NCBI GenBank assembly: GCA_903813345.2
Contig: CAIIXF020000006.1
Location: 23,197,936-23,261,935, forward strand
Length of the DNA stretch: 64,000 nt
Source of the DNA: Owenia fusiformis
Lineage: Eukaryota > Annelida > Polychaeta > Sabellida > Oweniidae
Direction: 5' to 3'
Shown piece by piece: positions 61,094 to 64,000 of this stretch (positions within the stretch are counted from its first letter, which is position 1; the number at the start of each line of letters is the position of its first letter). The translations under genes were made by a program, and so were the position numbers. The notes under the pieces are model-generated. The model ran no database searches, was not told where the DNA came from, and was given only the letters and a program-made list of their open reading frames with translations.

Positions 61094-61195
61094 TTAACAT
61101 GCAAAAAGTCACCACCTACTATTACAGATGCCAACTGCGGAACAACATCCACAAAAAGTTAGAGACCATTTCAATTTATGTCACCACTTGTGGTT
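61094..61195 (-). repeat. Dispersed GTGACATATTG repeat, copy D (inverted)
   Basis: Reads TTAACATGCAAAAAGTCACC at one end and ATGTCACCACTTGTGG at the other, the complement order of the other copies. Confidence 0.65.
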
Positions 61196-61337
61196 GGGAC
61201 AACCCATGCCACAACTCTAACAATGTCAAGATATTGGCTTGAAATGTTTAGCACATGCTGTTTTTTTTAATTTAAGACTATTGGACTGATTGCACTAAGA
61301 ACTTATAATTTGCTAGGTCTAGTACCCCTATTTCCTT

Positions 61338-61551
61338 TAGTCTTGCATCAAGCCCCTCTATCTCCCAAAACTTTCTAACTAAGGCCTGAATAAACTAGAG
61401 GGGGTATTGAAACAAGGGTGGTGGTAAAGAGGGAGAGACATACAGCAGTAAAAAAGGGGGGTAGAGAGAGAAGGGATAGAGTGGAAATTAAAGGGAGCAG
61501 AGATAAAGGGGAATGGTAAAGATAGATGGTGAAGAGATTTGATGCAAGACA
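61338..61551. mobile_element. MITE of the TAGTCTTGC(A/T)TCAAG family, copy 4
   Basis: Left TAGTCTTGCATCAAGCCCCT, right GATTTGATGCAAGACA, about 214 bp, purine-rich interior with GGGAGAGA-type runs. Confidence 0.6.
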
Positions 61552-62098
61552 TTGTTTTGTGGCCCTGACAATTGTTTTTCATGATAATGTGTTCATCCTT
61601 TTCTTCAATATATTGCGAAACAAACTAAATATTTTGGCATGTACATATCTTTATTAGAATTCATCAACTAATTATGATATTGTTAAATGCACATGTGCAA
61701 ACATTAACAAGCTACATAAGTTAAAAAAATATTATTTGAAGTACTCAGTTCTTAAAAATATTTGCCTGCAAGTAATCTTTACATTTTGAATTAATAAAAC
61801 TAAATAGTTACAATTATTCATGCTTATCTTAAGAGAAACTGACATTCAATGTTACATTCTCCAATCTCCACTTGGCAATATACATGTAATACCACATTAC
61901 AAAAGTCAAACATACATGTTCTCCATTTTCATACGCACTTAGATGCATGATAATAACTATTAACATAAATCTGTTATTCATAATCACAACTTGTACATCT
62001 ACAACAACATGTGAAATATTATTGTGTCAAATGTTGCCAGCACATAGAATTGGATCATTTATAAAATCACAGCAAATTGAGTATAAAATCTATAATAT

Positions 62099-62387
62099 CA
62101 CGGTGACTATCCAGGCCCCGTATATCTCGAGCAAGTACCTGCTTACATCGCGAGCAATAAGCTCATGTTAGAAGCAGGGAGATATGATAAAATACAGTTA
62201 TAGTTGAAGAATGACGTTGCCCTGCAATTGAAATAGCCATTGTACTATGAAATAAAGTTGTTCTGAGTTTCACTTACTAAAGTTCTATAGAAACGTTTAT
62301 ATTTCAATTTCATCATATCTCTTGAGGCCCCGCTTCTAACACGAGCTCATTGCTCGCGATGTCAGCGGGGCCTGGATAGACACCGTG
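62099..62387. mobile_element. 289 bp TIR element with TAATAT duplication
   Basis: Left CACGGTGACTATCCAGGCCC then CG, right CGGGGCCTGGATAGACACCG then TG, flanked by TAATAT on both sides (62093-62098 and 62388-62393). Inner arms contain ATCGCGAGCAATAAGCTCAT and its inverted counterpart, so the whole element can fold. Confidence 0.8.
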
Positions 62388-63705
62388 TAATATGGCACTA
62401 AAATTAATTTAACATGTTACACACAAAAATATATATTCCTCAACAATTCAACAGGACATAATATGTATAATTATATAAAATATGTTTTCATAAAATTCAA
62501 TGTATTAGAAATTTCAATGCAATCTTTCATGCATTTTTTCAGACTTGATTTAGTAAACTATGTACTGTACAGCACATATGAAAACTAGGTGTATATAAAA
62601 CCAGTATGTACATATATGAGTACAAGTCCCTTTAGGAAATCTTGAGTATATAACAACGAGTATAGATATTTACAAAATGTGTAAGCATGATATCAAAATA
62701 ATCTATGTATCAAATAAAAAAACTACTTTTTCATTTGTTTTTGATAAAATAATTAAGTGATCAATAAATCTCAATGCGATTCCAAATAGAAATAAGTACA
62801 TGAATAACACTTTCATTATAAAACCAAACTTTTTTAAATGTGTGATTGTTGTTACACATCATTTTGAGTCCTCTTGTATGTTCTTGAAGCTTTTCTGCCA
62901 TGTTTTTTTTCGAAGTTTGACTTCAGAATTAACATGGCTGAAACTCTCAAAACTTCAAGAGGTTACAACTATCCTACAAAATATACTTTAAAATCTCTGA
63001 AATGAATATATTTTAGTCTTCCAAATATGTTAGTAACTTTCTATTTAGAATCACACTGGAGTCCACTGACAACTTCTTCAGCTATAACTGTTTAACAAAT
63101 CTGAAATAACCTTCAGATATTAATTGAAAAATCAGCATCGATAACAATGTTATAATTTATAACAATGAAATATTTTGGTTAACATGGTTATATTACAATC
63201 CTCCAAACACATATAGTTAGACATCCACAAAGTTTTTCCTGTGAATGATGTCTGGATTGTGTTCAGAGAAACAAGCATCAGAATAGTCTGCAATCGGCAT
63301 CAATAGACTTTGACACAAACTTGAAAAATTGGTCACATAGTATAATTGACAAGTAAAAATAAAGGACCATGCACCTTTAATCATTTTAAAAGGCACTTAA
63401 TTAATTTATGTGAGCAAATTGCATAGTGAGAGAAGGGAATGTATCAAAGACTACGGATGGTGTAAGTTGTCCTGTGCATTTTAAGTGATAACACACCCAT
63501 ATCAAAGGTGATACCACTAGGGGTTGAGCTAGGTTCTGAGAGCAACTGGTCAAAATGGTATTAAGGACCAGTTGCCATGTTATTTTCCTATAGCTGTTCA
63601 ACTGTTCCGTATCAAAAGTGACTAAGCAAATGACCAGTGGACTGGCCCTTAGCTCAAGACCTGGGTACTGGGTGTTCAATGTCTTAGCTTAGAACTGAAC
63701 TTTTT
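62388..63705. other. Probable 3' UTR/downstream of the SEFIR gene
   Basis: AT-rich sequence with no exon. The open stretch at 63401-63679 (minus) is in the likely 3' UTR and shows no domain. Confidence 0.4.
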
Positions 63706-64000
63706 TTAATGGGTGACATTTCTGTTGTGTTCCCTGTCCTTATACAAATTAGAGTACCTCTGTTCCACATGAAAGAATAAATCCCGATATCCATGAGGCC
63801 ATCTATGGACGAGTGACTTTTTAGCACGACTGCTATTATCTGTTATAGGTGGCGTTGCCATCCAGCAAGGGACATGCTTCATATCCCCACCAGGAAATAA
63901 CAATGGAACGAAGCGAAGATTGTTATTTTGGTGCTGTTGGTATTCACGTAGCATTTTCTGATAGAGATAGCGTGTGGGATTTTGTGCATTATTGTTGTTT
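63706..64000 (-). CDS. SEFIR-domain protein, C-terminal part (Act1/CIKS or IL-17 receptor type)
   Basis: The minus strand is open from the window edge to TAA at 63706-63708, giving 97 residues that begin NNNNAQNPTRYLYQKM. It contains REYQQHQNNNLRFVPLLFPG, then HVPCWM and HRWPHGYRDLFFHVE. This is the C-terminal half of a SEFIR fold: the RFIPVLFPxxxxxHVPxWL motif followed by a Trp-Pro and a helical end is typical of Act1 (TRAF3IP2) and also seen in IL-17 receptors. SEFIR domains mediate homotypic contact in IL-17 signalling at the inner face of the membrane. The 5' part lies beyond the window. There is no transmembrane segment in the visible part. Act1-like is my preference because of the FVPLLFP-HVP pattern. 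Confidence 0.78.
   Translation of the reverse strand, partial: NNNNAQNPTRYLYQKMLREYQQHQNNNLRFVPLLFPGGDMKHVPCWMATPPITDNSSRAKKSLVHRWPHGYRDLFFHVEQRYSNLYKDREHNRNVTH

Larger units (their letters stand above)
60718..62098. other. Spacer upstream of the SETMAR-like gene
   Basis: No gene is supported; the 106-codon minus-strand open stretch at 60739-61059 has no recognisable domain. It contains an inverted copy of the dispersed repeat and a MITE (listed separately). Confidence 0.4.

Overview
This is an AT-rich, intron-rich metazoan nuclear genome window, and nothing in it is bacterial or viral. Genes are split into short exons with GT..AG introns, and introns and spacers are packed with short inverted-repeat DNA transposons, satellites and a truncated LINE. 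The gene set (nurim, an A1CF/RBM46/RBM47-type RNA-binding protein, ZCCHC17, a SETMAR-type SET protein without transposase, a SEFIR protein) points to an invertebrate animal, most likely marine (lophotrochozoan or non-vertebrate deuterostome). I cannot name the species from sequence alone. The window has one 500-N assembly gap (54589-55088).

Layout. 1-1472: a 25-27 bp satellite carrying the octamer ATGCAAAT in most units. 1667-1741: a degenerate tRNA-like Pol III element. 2579-3993 (-): two exons of an unrecognised gene with a dibasic site and a CC pair. 6782-7090 (+): last exon of nurim. 10628-31840 (+): an A1CF-family gene with three RRMs, an RGG-like linker and a DND1-type dsRBD, spread over nine exons, with its introns full of foldback elements. 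37306-39045: an intergenic satellite built from an approximately 130 bp unit rich in AGGTCA/TGACCT half-sites, inside a dispersed repeat. 40966-46498 (-): ZCCHC17 (S1 domain plus CCHC knuckle) with a huge (S/T)ERH(G/D/N/R) pentapeptide tail; a 5'-truncated LINE lies in one intron. 47409-48957: a 1.55 kb terminal-inverted-repeat element with a large foldback inside. 49624-55680 (+): a coiled-coil gene that looks like an animal relative of the fungal eisosome BAR proteins Pil1/Lsp1, with one exon probably lost in the assembly gap. 59620-60717 (-): an intronless SETMAR-like histone methyltransferase. 63706-64000 (-): the C-terminal end of a SEFIR-domain protein (Act1/CIKS-like) cut by the window edge.

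There is no sign of an operon or co-regulated pathway; the genes are independent. Three act on RNA or chromatin (A1CF-like, ZCCHC17, SETMAR-like), one in the nuclear envelope (nurim), one probably on membranes (Pil1-like) and one probably in IL-17-type signalling (SEFIR). The most unusual items are the Pil1-like gene, the ZCCHC17 pentapeptide expansion, the SETMAR-like gene with a frameshifted copy of part of itself downstream, a 28 bp TIR-only derivative of the 1.55 kb transposon with its own target-site duplication, a pogo-like MITE internally amplified ten-fold, and the octamer satellite.
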